A model generated the notes under the pieces. The model saw nothing but the letters and a program-made list of their open reading frames with translations. It did not search any database and was not told the origin of the DNA. Below, one piece after another: positions 1-8,198 of a DNA stretch of 64,000 nucleotides. Origin of the DNA: Limisoma sp963601185 (GTDB lineage Bacteria > Bacteroidota > Bacteroidia > Bacteroidales > Muribaculaceae); the NCBI GenBank assembly GCA_963601185.1, contig CAVCEE010000005.1, positions 72,735 to 136,734 of the forward strand, read 5' to 3'. The position numbers and the translations under genes were made by a program. Within the stretch, counting starts at the first letter, position 1; every line of letters starts with the position of its first letter.

Positions 1-2
1 AC

Positions 3-227
3 ACCAAGAAAGAGCAATTGGCAAATGACAAGAAGCAAGCTGACAGCAAGCGCTTGGAAGAAGAAAAAGCCAAGAACGCAGCAAAGGCTGAATTGGTAGC
101 AAAGAAGAAAGCAGACATCGCTGCTGCTGAGGCTGCCAAGAAGGCTGAAGAAGCTGCTGCTGCAGCCGCAGAGGCAGAAAATGCTGATGCTCCTGTTGAA
201 GCTCCTGAAGCACCTGCTGCAGAGTAA
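3..227 (+). CDS. rpsP: 30S ribosomal protein S16, C-terminal part
   Basis: Only the 3' end of the gene is inside the window; the frame is open from the first bases to a TAA at 225-227. What is visible is a charged then Ala/Glu/Pro-rich tail (KKADIAAAEAAKKAEEAAAA, then APVEAPEAPAAE). Bacteroidetes S16 proteins carry such a low-complexity extension after the conserved S16 core, which lies off the left edge here. S16 is an assembly protein of the small ribosomal subunit. A hairpin terminator follows at 244-288. The identity rests on the tail alone, so a different protein with an alanine-rich tail cannot be fully excluded. Confidence 0.7.
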   Translation, partial: TKKEQLANDKKQADSKRLEEEKAKNAAKAELVAKKKADIAAAEAAKKAEEAAAAAAEAENADAPVEAPEAPAAE

Positions 228-243
228 GAGCATACGAATTTAC

Positions 244-288
244 AGAAACAGGCAAGAGTCGCGCAATGCACTTTTGCCTGTTTTTTTT
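244..288 (+). terminator. Rho-independent terminator after rpsP
   Basis: Inverted repeat ACAGGCAAGAGT (248-259) and ACTTTTGCCTGT (270-281) followed by a run of T. It lies 17 bases after the rpsP stop codon. Confidence 0.85.
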
Positions 289-341
289 ATTGTCGTTTTT
301 CATCGGTTGCGTGGTGGTGTAGTGCACGCAGTTCTCGATTC

Positions 342-402
342 AATTCATTGCCACGGGCTAACCCCTGTGGTTAGCAACACTGCGCTCCGACGGAGTGCAC
401 TT
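342..402. repeat. REP-like double palindrome
   Basis: Two neighbouring hairpins: CCACGGG (351-357) pairing with CCCTGTGG (363-370), and GCGCTCCG (382-389) pairing with CGGAGTGC (391-398). The first resembles the CCACGGGCTnnnGCCCGTGG palindromes scattered between genes in many Bacteroidales genomes, often linked with RAYT (TnpA-REP) transposases. That link is from general knowledge; no such transposase is in this window. Confidence 0.45.
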
Positions 403-482
403 CTATGCAGATATGTCTATCCAGATGCTTTTTTTATTGAATCAAAATTAAGGCCCTGCGTGCTGGCATTGCGGATGGATAC

Positions 483-519
483 AAAAAAAGATGTGCCAAA
501 ACTGACACATCTTTTTTTT
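483..519 (-). terminator. Terminator of mdh (bidirectional)
   Basis: Hairpin AAAAAAAGATGTG (483-495) with CACATCTTTTTTTT (505-518). The A/T runs on both sides let it act on either strand. It lies 22 bases past the mdh stop. Confidence 0.85.
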
Positions 520-540
520 GTTTGATTCAACCGTGGACGA

Positions 541-1545
541 TTATTCGTCGATGTTTTGGTTGAGTTTGTGCCATTCAGAAACTGCTGGAAGCACGCCCAT
601 AGAGATAACCTCGTCGCGGAGAGCGCAAAGGTGCTTGTAGCTTTCGCGGAGGGCAGCCATTTCTTCTGGAGTGCCGACAGTCTCTTCGTAAGAGCAGCCC
701 TTAGCAGTGATAGTTGCTTCAACGGCCATCATGATGTGGTCGAAGCCCTTGAACGATACGTAGCGACCTGCAGGCCAACGGAATTCTTCGCCACCCATTG
801 CTGCGCGAATCATTTCTACAGAAACGTAAGCAGGGCTCTGGAATGAAGAACGGCCACGGAGGTTGATGATGTTTGCACCACCCTTGGTTACTTTCTCTTG
901 GATTTCTGCCCACTTGTCAGCAGGGAGTTTCTCTGTGCCGATGAGGTCGAGAAGTGGAGTGCCGCTAACCTTTGCAGTTGAAGCGAATACTGCCATTTGC
1001 TCGCCGTGACCACCGTAAGTGCGGCAACCAGTTACTTCGTATTGAGGTACGTTGAAGTATTTTGCCAATTCGCTTTGCAGACGAGTGCTGTCGAGAGCGG
1101 CAAGAGTAGTTACCTGAGATGGCTTCAAGCCAGAGTAGAGGAGAGTAATCAAACCAGTGATGTCGGCTGGGTTGAAGATTACAACGACGTGCTTAACGTC
1201 TGGGCAATATGCTTTGAGGTTCTTACCGAACTCTTCAGCGATGGCAGCGTTGCCTTTGAGGAGGTCTTCGCGAGTCATGCCTGCCTTGCGGGCTGCACCA
1301 CCTGAAGAAATCACATACTTAGCGCCTGTCAAAGCCTCTTTGATGTCGGTTGTGAAAGTGATGTTGCCTCCGTCGAAACCGCAGTGGCGCATTTCTTCAG
1401 CCACACCTTCCAATCCAGGTCCGTAAGGATCGTAAAGGCAAAGGTTTGGAGTTAAACCCATCATCATGGCTGTTTGAGCCATGTTTGAACCAATCATACC
1501 GGCAGCGCCGACGATGGTCAACTTTTCATCTGTAAGAAACTTCAT
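541..1545 (-). CDS. mdh: Malate dehydrogenase
   Basis: Interconverts malate and oxaloacetate with NAD in the cytoplasm. In Bacteroidales it serves the reductive branch leading to succinate and propionate. The 334-residue protein starts at the ATG of MKFLTDEKL; 14 further in-frame codons upstream are not conserved-looking. The Rossmann glycine motif GAAGMIG is at residues 13-19, the ribose-binding Asp at 39, substrate arginines at about 86, 92 and 154, and the catalytic pair Asp151 and His179 (YGGHGEQ). The gene stands alone: a -7 promoter box lies about 130 bases upstream and a hairpin terminator follows. Lactate dehydrogenase is the alternative in this superfamily, but the R86/R92 loop (ARKAGMTREDL) favours malate. 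Confidence 0.93.
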   Translation of the reverse strand: MKFLTDEKLTIVGAAGMIGSNMAQTAMMMGLTPNLCLYDPYGPGLEGVAEEMRHCGFDGGNITFTTDIKEALTGAKYVISSGGAARKAGMTREDLLKGNAAIAEEFGKNLKAYCPDVKHVVVIFNPADITGLITLLYSGLKPSQVTTLAALDSTRLQSELAKYFNVPQYEVTGCRTYGGHGEQMAVFASTAKVSGTPLLDLIGTEKLPADKWAEIQEKVTKGGANIINLRGRSSFQSPAYVSVEMIRAAMGGEEFRWPAGRYVSFKGFDHIMMAVEATITAKGCSYEETVGTPEEMAALRESYKHLCALRDEVISMGVLPAVSEWHKLNQNIDE

Positions 1546-1673
1546 AGTTTTAATTTTTAAAAAGTCTGAAAAATAGTATTTTAACAAATGTTTTTGTTCC
1601 GTTTTGTCTTGTCAATAAGTCACCGTTGCAGTCGCGAAGCGAAACCTGCGGCTTTCGGTTGCCTTTCGTTTTG

Positions 1674-1681
1674 CAAAGATA
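1674..1681 (-). promoter_or_regulatory. -7 promoter box of mdh
   Basis: The minus strand reads TATCTTTG followed by C, a perfect TAnnTTTG box. No good -33 TTTG sits at the usual 19-21 base distance. The predicted leader is about 120 bases. Confidence 0.6.
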
Positions 1682-1769
1682 AAAAAGTTTGCCCAAAGGT
1701 TGTTCATAAATAAAGATGAAACAACGGTGAGTTTTTGTTAATTTATTAAAACGCAAACGCATCCCTTTG

Positions 1770-3209
1770 CTACAGCACGGGACTCATCAGTCGGGCGCAC
1801 GATTCTTTGAGTTTCTGCATAAACGGACGGCGACGCCATGTGGAGGAGGTGATGCGTGTGGTCTGCGCAAGGTCGTCGAAAAACACCTGCTTCATCCTCT
1901 TGTTAATCTCCGTGTTGTAGATAAATGCGTTGCATTCAAAATTGTATTCCATACTGCGGAAATCGAAATTTGTCGACCCCGTAGTGAAGAGTTCGTCGTC
2001 GATAACTATGGTCTTCGAGTGGAGCATCCCCGGCTCGTAGTAGTACACCTTTATGCCGGCACGCAAGCAGTCGCTGATGTAGGAGCCTGATGCCCATTTG
2101 AGCATCCGTGAATCGGGCTTGCGCGGAATCATCACGCGCACGTCGATTTTCGAGAGAGCCGCCGCCTGGAGTGCCTTCAGCAGACCTTCGGTGGGAAGAA
2201 AATACGGCGTTTCAAGGTAGATGCACTTCTTGGCGTTGGAGATGGCTTTGTTGAACATCAGCGCAATGTTGTGCCACTGTCCCACAGGTCCACTCGACAG
2301 AATCTGTATGCCCACATCGCCGTTGCGACGGCTTTGAAACTCGCTGATGTCTTCGCCATCGTCAAACTGCGGCAACTCCATAAACGCCCAGTCGGAGTGG
2401 AATGAGTGGAGCAGACCGAGCACCGACGGGCCGGTGATGCGCAAGTGGGTGTCGCGCCAAATGCCGTCGTTGTCGCCGTAGACATAGCGGTTGGCGATGT
2501 TCATACCGCCGATATAGCCGATGGTGTTGTCTATAACCGTGATTTTGCGGTGGTTGCGCCAGTTCACCCTCGTGGCAAATTCAGGGAACGTCACCTTGAA
2601 GAACGGATGCACGTCGATTCCAGCATCCGCCATACGCTGGAAGAACTGCTTCTTTACGCCGAAGCACCCCACATGGTCGTAGATAATCCTCACCTTTACG
2701 CCACGCAGAGCCTTGTCGATGAGTATGTCGCTGATTTCTTTGCCCAACTGGTCGTCGTTGAAGATGTAGAACTGGATGTTGATCGATGTCTTTGCCGCTT
2801 TGATGTCATACTTGAAGGCTGTAAACAACGATGCTCCGTCGATGAAGCATTCCACATCGTTGCCCGGGAAATAGGTTGCGCCCGAAAGCGAATGCCCGAG
2901 GCGGATTTGCTGTTTGCTCTCTTCCGTTATAGGCAGTTTGGCGATGTCCGCCTGCTTGATCGGTTGCGAGTGGGCGAAGCGCTTCTTCAATCGCTTCGAA
3001 ATCAAAGCCTTGTTTTTGATGCTTCTGCCGAAAAAGAGGTAGAGCACAAGTCCCGCCACAGGGAGGAAGAAAAGCACCGTGATCCAAGCCAGCGAGCGCA
3101 CAGGGTTTCTGTTCTCCTTCAGTATCACATAGATGATGGAGATAATTGTGGCTGAATACACTGCCATAAACAGCCAATAGAACCAGTCTGTGAGCATTAG
3201 TGCCGGCAT
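1770..3209 (-). CDS. cls: Cardiolipin synthase
   Basis: Joins two phosphatidylglycerol molecules into cardiolipin at the inner membrane. The 479-residue protein has two N-terminal membrane segments (about 8-30 and 40-60). It then carries two phospholipase D HKD motifs: His220, Lys222 and Asp227 (HRKITVID), and His397, Lys399 and Asp404 (HSKTIVID). Both are followed by the expected Gly/Ser and Asn (GGMN, GSTNFD). Length and order fit bacterial Cls (ClsA type) exactly. The gene is transcribed alone towards mdh. No hairpin terminator is obvious in the short gap before the mdh promoter region. Confidence 0.93.
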   Translation of the reverse strand: MPALMLTDWFYWLFMAVYSATIISIIYVILKENRNPVRSLAWITVLFFLPVAGLVLYLFFGRSIKNKALISKRLKKRFAHSQPIKQADIAKLPITEESKQQIRLGHSLSGATYFPGNDVECFIDGASLFTAFKYDIKAAKTSINIQFYIFNDDQLGKEISDILIDKALRGVKVRIIYDHVGCFGVKKQFFQRMADAGIDVHPFFKVTFPEFATRVNWRNHRKITVIDNTIGYIGGMNIANRYVYGDNDGIWRDTHLRITGPSVLGLLHSFHSDWAFMELPQFDDGEDISEFQSRRNGDVGIQILSSGPVGQWHNIALMFNKAISNAKKCIYLETPYFLPTEGLLKALQAAALSKIDVRVMIPRKPDSRMLKWASGSYISDCLRAGIKVYYYEPGMLHSKTIVIDDELFTTGSTNFDFRSMEYNFECNAFIYNTEINKRMKQVFFDDLAQTTRITSSTWRRRPFMQKLKESCARLMSPVL

Positions 3210-3296
3210 AGATGAAGATTTGATACGCTAAGTTACGACTTGTTTTTGTGAAAAGGAAATTTTAATGCATAAATTGTTTTATTGAAAGCATTTTCA

Positions 3297-3304
3297 TAAT
3301 TTTG
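3297..3304 (+). promoter_or_regulatory. -7 promoter box before the mini secreted protein
   Basis: TAATTTTG followed by C, with TTGT about 19-20 bases upstream. It probably drives the gene at 3373 and the pullulanase behind it. Confidence 0.6.
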
Positions 3305-3372
3305 CATAAGGCGAGTTGCGCGCGGATGCTTGTGCGGACGCAACTTGCTGAAATAAAAGAGAGGAATACCCT

Positions 3373-3663
3373 ATGAAGAAAGTTTTTGCTATATTGCTTT
3401 TGGCGTTGGCGTTGCCGGTGGTGCCGGTTTTCGCCGAGCAGCGTGCGGCGGTCGAGTATGTGGTTACATCAGTGGCCGGCGGTAGGGGAGTGTTGACCAT
3501 TGAGAACAACACCGACACGCAGTGCCGGTTCACGGTCTATTCGATAACCGGGCAGGTGGTGCGCACTCTCGTTGTTAAGCCGGGAAGCGAAAAAGTGGAA
3601 CTTGCAAAGGGCTTCTACATCGTGAAGAGCGACTACGGCAGCCATAAAGTCGTGGTTCGGTAA
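3373..3663 (+). CDS. Small secreted protein with sorting-domain-like module
   Basis: A 96-residue protein: a signal peptide (about 1-22, ending near VFA), a short linker, then one beta-rich module (about 28-96). The module has the pattern of type IX secretion C-terminal sorting domains: VYSITGQVVRTL, a turn, then GFYIVKSDYG and a final KVVVR. In large proteins this module is the last domain; here it is nearly the whole protein. A GAGG sequence lies 8 bases before the ATG. Pullulanase starts 42 bases downstream on the same strand. A protein of the same design is at 55481. Function unknown; the domain resemblance is by eye only. Confidence 0.65.
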   Translation: MKKVFAILLLALALPVVPVFAEQRAAVEYVVTSVAGGRGVLTIENNTDTQCRFTVYSITGQVVRTLVVKPGSEKVELAKGFYIVKSDYGSHKVVVR

Positions 3664-3705
3664 TTATATGACTTTGAAAAACTTAAAATCCATTTATTTG
3701 TTGTT

Positions 3706-5730
3706 ATGACACCTCTTATCAGAAAAATCGTTACAGCCACGACTGTGGCTTCAGCGGCACTTTTGTGCCAAGGCATCGCAGCCCATACTCTGCCGTCGAT
3801 ACCCGACAGCCAACTGGATGCCTATCCAACATATTCAGGCGACGACCTTGAACTGAAGGTTGATGCCACAGGCACACACTTTACCTTGTGGTCTCCCGGT
3901 GCCGACGCAGTGCGCTTGCATCTCTACACCGACGGTCACAATGGTGCAGCCTACAAGACTGTCGATATGGTGAAAGAACCTGCCACTGGCGTGTGGCGTT
4001 ATACTGCGTCTGAGAAATTGTATGGCAAGTACTACACCTTCCAGATAAGTATGAACGGCCAATGGCTCAAGGAAACGCCTGGCGTATGGGCAAAAGCGGT
4101 TGGCGTCAATGGACACCGCGCGGCAATCATTGATATGGCAAAGACCAACCCCGAAGGCTGGAACGCCGACACCTATGTGCTTACCCCTCATCAGACGGAT
4201 GCAATCGTCTACGAGATGCACCACCGCGACTTCTCCGCACACCGCAACTCCGGCATTGTAAACAAGGGTAAGTTTGTGGCAATGCTTGAACCCGATACAC
4301 ACTCCGCCAACGGTGAACTCACTGGCATTGCCCACCTCAAGGAACTCGGTGTGACGCACGTGCACATCCTTCCGTCCTACGACTACAATACCGTTGACGA
4401 GACCCAACTCGCCGACCGTCAGTATAACTGGGGCTACGACCCGTTGAACTACAACGTGCCTGAAGGCTCGTACTCAACCAATCCGTCCGACCCCTATTGC
4501 CGCATTCGCGAGATGAAAGAGATGGTACAAGCACTGCACAAGGCCGGCATCGGCGTGGTGATGGATGTGGTCTACAACCATACAGCAACAACCGACGATT
4601 CCAACTTCTCGCTCACTGCACCCGGCTATTACTATCGCCACCGTCCGGACGGCTCGTATAGCGATGCTTCCGGTTGCGGCAACGAGACGGCATCCGACCG
4701 CAAGCAGATGGGTGACTACATCGTAAATTCAGTGAAATATTGGACACAAGAGTATCATATCGACGGATTTCGCTTCGACCTTATGGCAATCCACGACACA
4801 GAGACGATGAACCGCGTGGCATCTACCGTGCGCGCCATCAATCCAAGTGCGGTAATCTATGGAGAAGGATGGTCGGCGGGCGACAGCCCACTGCCAGTGG
4901 AGCGCCGCGCATTGAAGGAAAATGTGTCGAAGATGCAAGGCATTGCAGTGTTCAGCGACGATATCCGTGATGCAGTGAAAGGCCACTACAGCCGTGCTGA
5001 GGACCGTGGATTTGCATCAGGTAAAGCCGGTCAGGAAGAAACGGTGAAAATCGGCATAGTCGCTTCGACTGCACATCCGCAGGTCGACTACTCAAAGGGC
5101 AGCAACTCGAAGTTTGCCTATGCGCAGTCGCCTGAGATGATTATGAACTATGTGTCGTGCCACGATGATATGTGTCTCACCGACAAACTCCGCACATCAA
5201 TGCCGGAAGAGGGCGACTCTGTGCGTCAGCGCGTTGCACGGTTGGCGCAGACAATTGTGTTTACCTCGCAAGGCACGCCATTTATGTTTGCCGGCGAAGA
5301 GGTGTTCCGCGACAAGAAAGGCGTGCACAACTCGTTCTGCTCGCCCGATTCGATTAATGCAATCGACTGGAACATCAAGCAGCAGAACCGCGAACAGTTT
5401 GACTACTACCGCAACCTCATAGCCCTGCGCAAGGCTCACCCAGCGTTCCGCATGACGAATGCAGCCGACATTGCTCGCAACATCGTTTTTGACAACCTCA
5501 AGGGCGACTGCCTCGTGGGATACACAATCAAGAACAATGCCAACGGCGATGAGTGGAAGGAAATCAAGGTGGTGTTTAATGGCAACGACAAGGACGTGAC
5601 CGTCAATGTGGCAAAAGGCAACTGGATGGTAGTGGCTGCCGACGGCAAACTCAACAAGGACGGTCTCGGCAAGGTCAAGGGTGGAAAGATGACAGTAGCA
5701 TCGCGCTCAGCCTTGATTTTGGCAAGATAA
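3706..5730 (+). CDS. pulA: Type I pullulanase (GH13)
   Basis: Debranching enzyme cutting alpha-1,6 bonds in pullulan, starch or glycogen. The 674-residue protein has a signal peptide (about 1-26), a CBM48-like N-terminal beta domain (about 40-150) and a GH13 barrel. The four GH13 regions are visible: MDVVYNH (about 286-292), GFRFD with the nucleophile Asp358, GEGW with the acid Glu387, and CHDD (His486, Asp487). YNWGYDP, typical of pullulanases, is near residue 243. No lipobox or C-terminal anchor is seen, so it is probably periplasmic. It does not sit beside SusC/SusD genes. zapA follows after 17 bases and may be co-transcribed. Confidence 0.92.
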   Translation: MTPLIRKIVTATTVASAALLCQGIAAHTLPSIPDSQLDAYPTYSGDDLELKVDATGTHFTLWSPGADAVRLHLYTDGHNGAAYKTVDMVKEPATGVWRYTASEKLYGKYYTFQISMNGQWLKETPGVWAKAVGVNGHRAAIIDMAKTNPEGWNADTYVLTPHQTDAIVYEMHHRDFSAHRNSGIVNKGKFVAMLEPDTHSANGELTGIAHLKELGVTHVHILPSYDYNTVDETQLADRQYNWGYDPLNYNVPEGSYSTNPSDPYCRIREMKEMVQALHKAGIGVVMDVVYNHTATTDDSNFSLTAPGYYYRHRPDGSYSDASGCGNETASDRKQMGDYIVNSVKYWTQEYHIDGFRFDLMAIHDTETMNRVASTVRAINPSAVIYGEGWSAGDSPLPVERRALKENVSKMQGIAVFSDDIRDAVKGHYSRAEDRGFASGKAGQEETVKIGIVASTAHPQVDYSKGSNSKFAYAQSPEMIMNYVSCHDDMCLTDKLRTSMPEEGDSVRQRVARLAQTIVFTSQGTPFMFAGEEVFRDKKGVHNSFCSPDSINAIDWNIKQQNREQFDYYRNLIALRKAHPAFRMTNAADIARNIVFDNLKGDCLVGYTIKNNANGDEWKEIKVVFNGNDKDVTVNVAKGNWMVVAADGKLNKDGLGKVKGGKMTVASRSALILAR

Positions 5731-5747
5731 AAAACAGAAATTTCAAT

Positions 5748-6050
5748 ATGGGCAACGACGACAAACTCCCGGTTACACTCAACATAGCAGGCGAGCAACT
5801 CAAAACGGTGATTAACCGTGCCGATGAAGAAAGCATCCGGCGCATAGAGAAGGAAGTCACTGGACTTTTCGACCGCTGGCGCATAGCCTCGCCGATGCGG
5901 TCGAAGCAGCAAGTGCTTGCGATGGTGGCGTTTCAGTATGCCAAACTCTACCATGACCAGTTGGAGGCAGGACAGGGCAGGGAAGCGTCGTTGCGCAGTT
6001 TTATAGAGCAGTTTGAAAAGCGGCTCGACAAAATTGTTCTAGATGTCTGA
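5748..6050 (+). CDS. zapA: Cell division protein ZapA
   Basis: Small FtsZ-binding protein that bundles FtsZ filaments at midcell. The 100-residue protein shows the ZapA plan: an N-terminal beta strand region (VTLNIAGEQLKTVINR), the Asp/Glu-rich helix start (ADEESIRRIEKEV), the LAMVAFQYA helix near residue 65, and a C-terminal coiled coil. It lies 17 bases after the pullulanase gene and is followed by a coiled-coil protein, a probable 6S RNA and rny. The same neighbourhood of zapA, 6S RNA and rny is, as I recall, common in Bacteroidetes. Confidence 0.85.
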   Translation: MGNDDKLPVTLNIAGEQLKTVINRADEESIRRIEKEVTGLFDRWRIASPMRSKQQVLAMVAFQYAKLYHDQLEAGQGREASLRSFIEQFEKRLDKIVLDV

Positions 6051-6113
6051 ACAATTTTCGCTGACGGCGTGAAATAATGCCTATGAAATTTCGTCAAATC
6101 AAAATTAATTTCT

Positions 6114-6121
6114 TACTTTTG
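6114..6121 (+). promoter_or_regulatory. -7 promoter box before the coiled-coil gene
   Basis: TACTTTTG, 17 bases before the ATG at 6139, with no clear -33 TTTG. It implies a very short leader. Confidence 0.5.
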
Positions 6122-6138
6122 TAAAAATTTGGTTCAGA

Positions 6139-6432
6139 ATGGCTGAAAGTTTATCGGAAATTTTTGGACGATTGCTTGCCAAACAGCAAATTCTTCTTGA
6201 ACGCTATCATGTGTTGGAGGACAAATTGAAGGCGGCCGACGACAAAATCAAGGAATTGGAGTCGGAAACAATGAAGCAGAAGGTGCGCATCGAAAAACTG
6301 GAGATGGACAACGAATATCTGCTGATGGTACGCCAGATTGCTCCTGACAGGGAGACGCTGAAGAAAGGCCAGGACTTGATAACCAGATTGGTGCGGGATG
6401 TCGATAAATGTATCGAGCAACTCAAGGAATAA
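6139..6432 (+). CDS. Small coiled-coil protein, possible division factor
   Basis: A 97-residue protein that is almost one continuous heptad coiled coil from about 12 to 65 (RLLAKQQILLERYHVLEDKL, then KIKELESETMKQKVRIEKLE). A short C-terminal part (LITRLVRDVDKCIEQL) follows. No signal peptide or membrane segment. Its size, its composition and its place directly after zapA recall ZapB-like partners of ZapA, but that is inference from context; no family signature is visible. It has its own -7 box and is followed by the 6S RNA region. Confidence 0.7.
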   Translation: MAESLSEIFGRLLAKQQILLERYHVLEDKLKAADDKIKELESETMKQKVRIEKLEMDNEYLLMVRQIAPDRETLKKGQDLITRLVRDVDKCIEQLKE

Positions 6433-6439
6433 TCTATGA

Positions 6440-6622
6440 CAGCCGTAAGGCTATTGATATAAGGACATAAGGAAAAGCGAACCGTTTCTGCATAAAGAGC
6501 CAATGGGCTTGTTGTATGTGGCGGGGGAGTGGCTAGAGACGTTGATAGACACCTACCCAAAAGGGATAAGAAATACCGCACCAATAGTGTGTGCCTTAGG
6601 CACGCGTTGTTGGTGCTTTTTT
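6440..6622 (+). ncRNA. ssrS: Probable 6S RNA
   Basis: A gap of about 215 bases between the coiled-coil gene and rny has no coding frame but ends in a strong terminator hairpin, as expected for a stand-alone RNA of about 180 bases. Its position between the zapA cluster and rny matches where I remember 6S RNA being annotated in Bacteroidetes. The central part (about 6480-6575) has G-rich and C-rich stretches (GGCGGGGGAGTGGC against ACACCTACCC) that could form the open-bubble stem of 6S. The 5' end is approximate. A covariance search with the 6S-Flavo model would decide this. Confidence 0.55.
6578..6622 (+). terminator. Terminator at the end of the 6S RNA region
   Basis: Outer stem GCACCAA (6578-6584) with TTGGTGC (6610-6616), inner stem GTGCC (6591-6595) with GGCAC (6599-6603), then TTTTTT. 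Confidence 0.85.
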
Positions 6623-6648
6623 ATATAACTTAACTAACAAAAGACAAA

Positions 6649-8184
6649 ATGATATTGAATGTGATAATAGCAGTTGTTGCCCTTGTTGTTGGAGGTGCTG
6701 CAGTGCTTGTCGTTACCCGGAAGATGGCCCACACGAGAGCCAAGAATATAATCGAAGAGGCGAAACTTGAAGCCGACGTTCTGAAGAAGAACAAACTGCT
6801 TGAGGTGAAGGAAACCGAACTCAAGATGAAGGCTGAAGTCGACAAGCAGGCTAACTCGCGTATGCAAAAAATCCAGGCTGCCGAGGCAAAGGCTAAGCAG
6901 CGCGAACTGCAACTCAATCAGATGCAGTCGGAAGTGCAGCGCAAACGCAACGAGAACGATGCAATGAAGGCTACCATCGACTCGCAGATTGCCGCCATTG
7001 AGGTGCGCGAGCAGGAGGTGGACAAGATGCAGAAGAGCGTGCAGGAAACCCTTGAGCACATCTCTGGTCTTTCGGCAGAAGAGGCTAAGGAAAAACTGGT
7101 GGAGTCGCTGAAAGATGAGGCCAAGACAGCCGCCGCTTCCTACATCAACGACATTATGGACGATGCTAAACTTACAGCCAACAAAGAGGCGAAGCGCATC
7201 GTTGTGCAGTCAATCCAGAGAGTGGCAACCGAAACCGCCATCGAAAACTCGGTGACAGTGTTCCATATCGATAGCGACGAAATCAAAGGCCGCATCATCG
7301 GCCGCGAGGGTCGCAACATCCGTGCCCTTGAGGCAGCGACTGGCGTGGAAATTATCGTTGATGACACCCCTGAGGCAATCGTGCTTTCGGGCTTCGATCC
7401 AGTTCGTCGCGAAATCGCACGTCTCGCACTTCACCAGTTGGTGGCTGACGGTCGTATTCACCCGGCACGTATCGAGGAAGTTGTGGCAAAGGTGCGCAAG
7501 CAAGTTGAGGACGAAATTATCGAAACAGGTAAGCGCACAATCATCGACCTCGGTATCCATGGACTTAACCCAGAACTTATCCGCCTTGTCGGTAAGATGA
7601 AATATCGCTCGAGTTATGGTCAGAACCTGCTCCAGCACTCACGCGAAACTGCCAATCTCTGTGCCATTATGGCATCTGAACTTGGCTTGAACCCGAAGAA
7701 AGCACGCCGTGCTGGCTTGCTCCACGACATAGGCAAGGTGCCTGACGAGGAGCCGGAGTTGCCACACGCAATTCTCGGTATGAAACTCGCTGAGAAATAC
7801 AAGGAAAAACCGGACATCTGCAACGCCATCGGTGCTCACCACGACGAAGTGGAGCAAACATCGCTCCTCGCTCCGATTGTGCAAGTGTGCGACGCTATCT
7901 CTGGTGCTCGTCCGGGTGCTCGCCGCGAGGTTGTTGAGGCATATATCAAGCGTCTTAACGACCTTGAGCAGTTGGCTCTCTCTTATCCGGGCGTAATCAA
8001 AACCTACGCTATCCAGGCAGGTCGTGAACTCCGAGTGATTGTCGGTGCAGATAAACTCGACGATGCAGAGACAGAGAAACTTTCAGCCGTTTTGGCACAA
8101 CGCATACAAGAAGAGTTGACCTATCCGGGACAGGTGAAGATTACCGTAATCCGTGAAACCCGTTCGGTAAGTTACGCTAAATAG
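6649..8184 (+). CDS. rny: Ribonuclease Y
   Basis: Membrane-anchored endoribonuclease that starts mRNA decay. The 511-residue protein has one N-terminal membrane segment (about 2-22) and a long Lys/Glu-rich coiled coil (about 30-190). A KH domain follows (about 205-270, with IIGREGRNIRALE), then an HD phosphohydrolase domain with the metal pair His359-Asp360 (LLHDIGK). Length is typical. It heads a run of six genes on this strand; the next gene, ricT, starts 14 bases later. RicT proteins work with RNase Y in Bacillus, so the pairing is meaningful. Confidence 0.96.
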   Translation: MILNVIIAVVALVVGGAAVLVVTRKMAHTRAKNIIEEAKLEADVLKKNKLLEVKETELKMKAEVDKQANSRMQKIQAAEAKAKQRELQLNQMQSEVQRKRNENDAMKATIDSQIAAIEVREQEVDKMQKSVQETLEHISGLSAEEAKEKLVESLKDEAKTAAASYINDIMDDAKLTANKEAKRIVVQSIQRVATETAIENSVTVFHIDSDEIKGRIIGREGRNIRALEAATGVEIIVDDTPEAIVLSGFDPVRREIARLALHQLVADGRIHPARIEEVVAKVRKQVEDEIIETGKRTIIDLGIHGLNPELIRLVGKMKYRSSYGQNLLQHSRETANLCAIMASELGLNPKKARRAGLLHDIGKVPDEEPELPHAILGMKLAEKYKEKPDICNAIGAHHDEVEQTSLLAPIVQVCDAISGARPGARREVVEAYIKRLNDLEQLALSYPGVIKTYAIQAGRELRVIVGADKLDDAETEKLSAVLAQRIQEELTYPGQVKITVIRETRSVSYAK

Positions 8185-8198
8185 AAGGAGTGCCGGAA

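Larger units (their letters stand above)
228..540. other. Intergenic region between rpsP and mdh
   Basis: This 313-base gap between convergent genes holds the rpsP terminator (244-288), a pair of REP-like palindromes (342-402) and the mdh terminator (483-519). Short open frames across it have no recognisable protein content. The stretch 403-482 shows nothing I can name. Confidence 0.6.

Noticed and set aside
181..525. Open frame of 114 codons across the rpsP end and two terminators
   Set aside because: It reads through both hairpins and the REP-like repeat and has no protein-like pattern.
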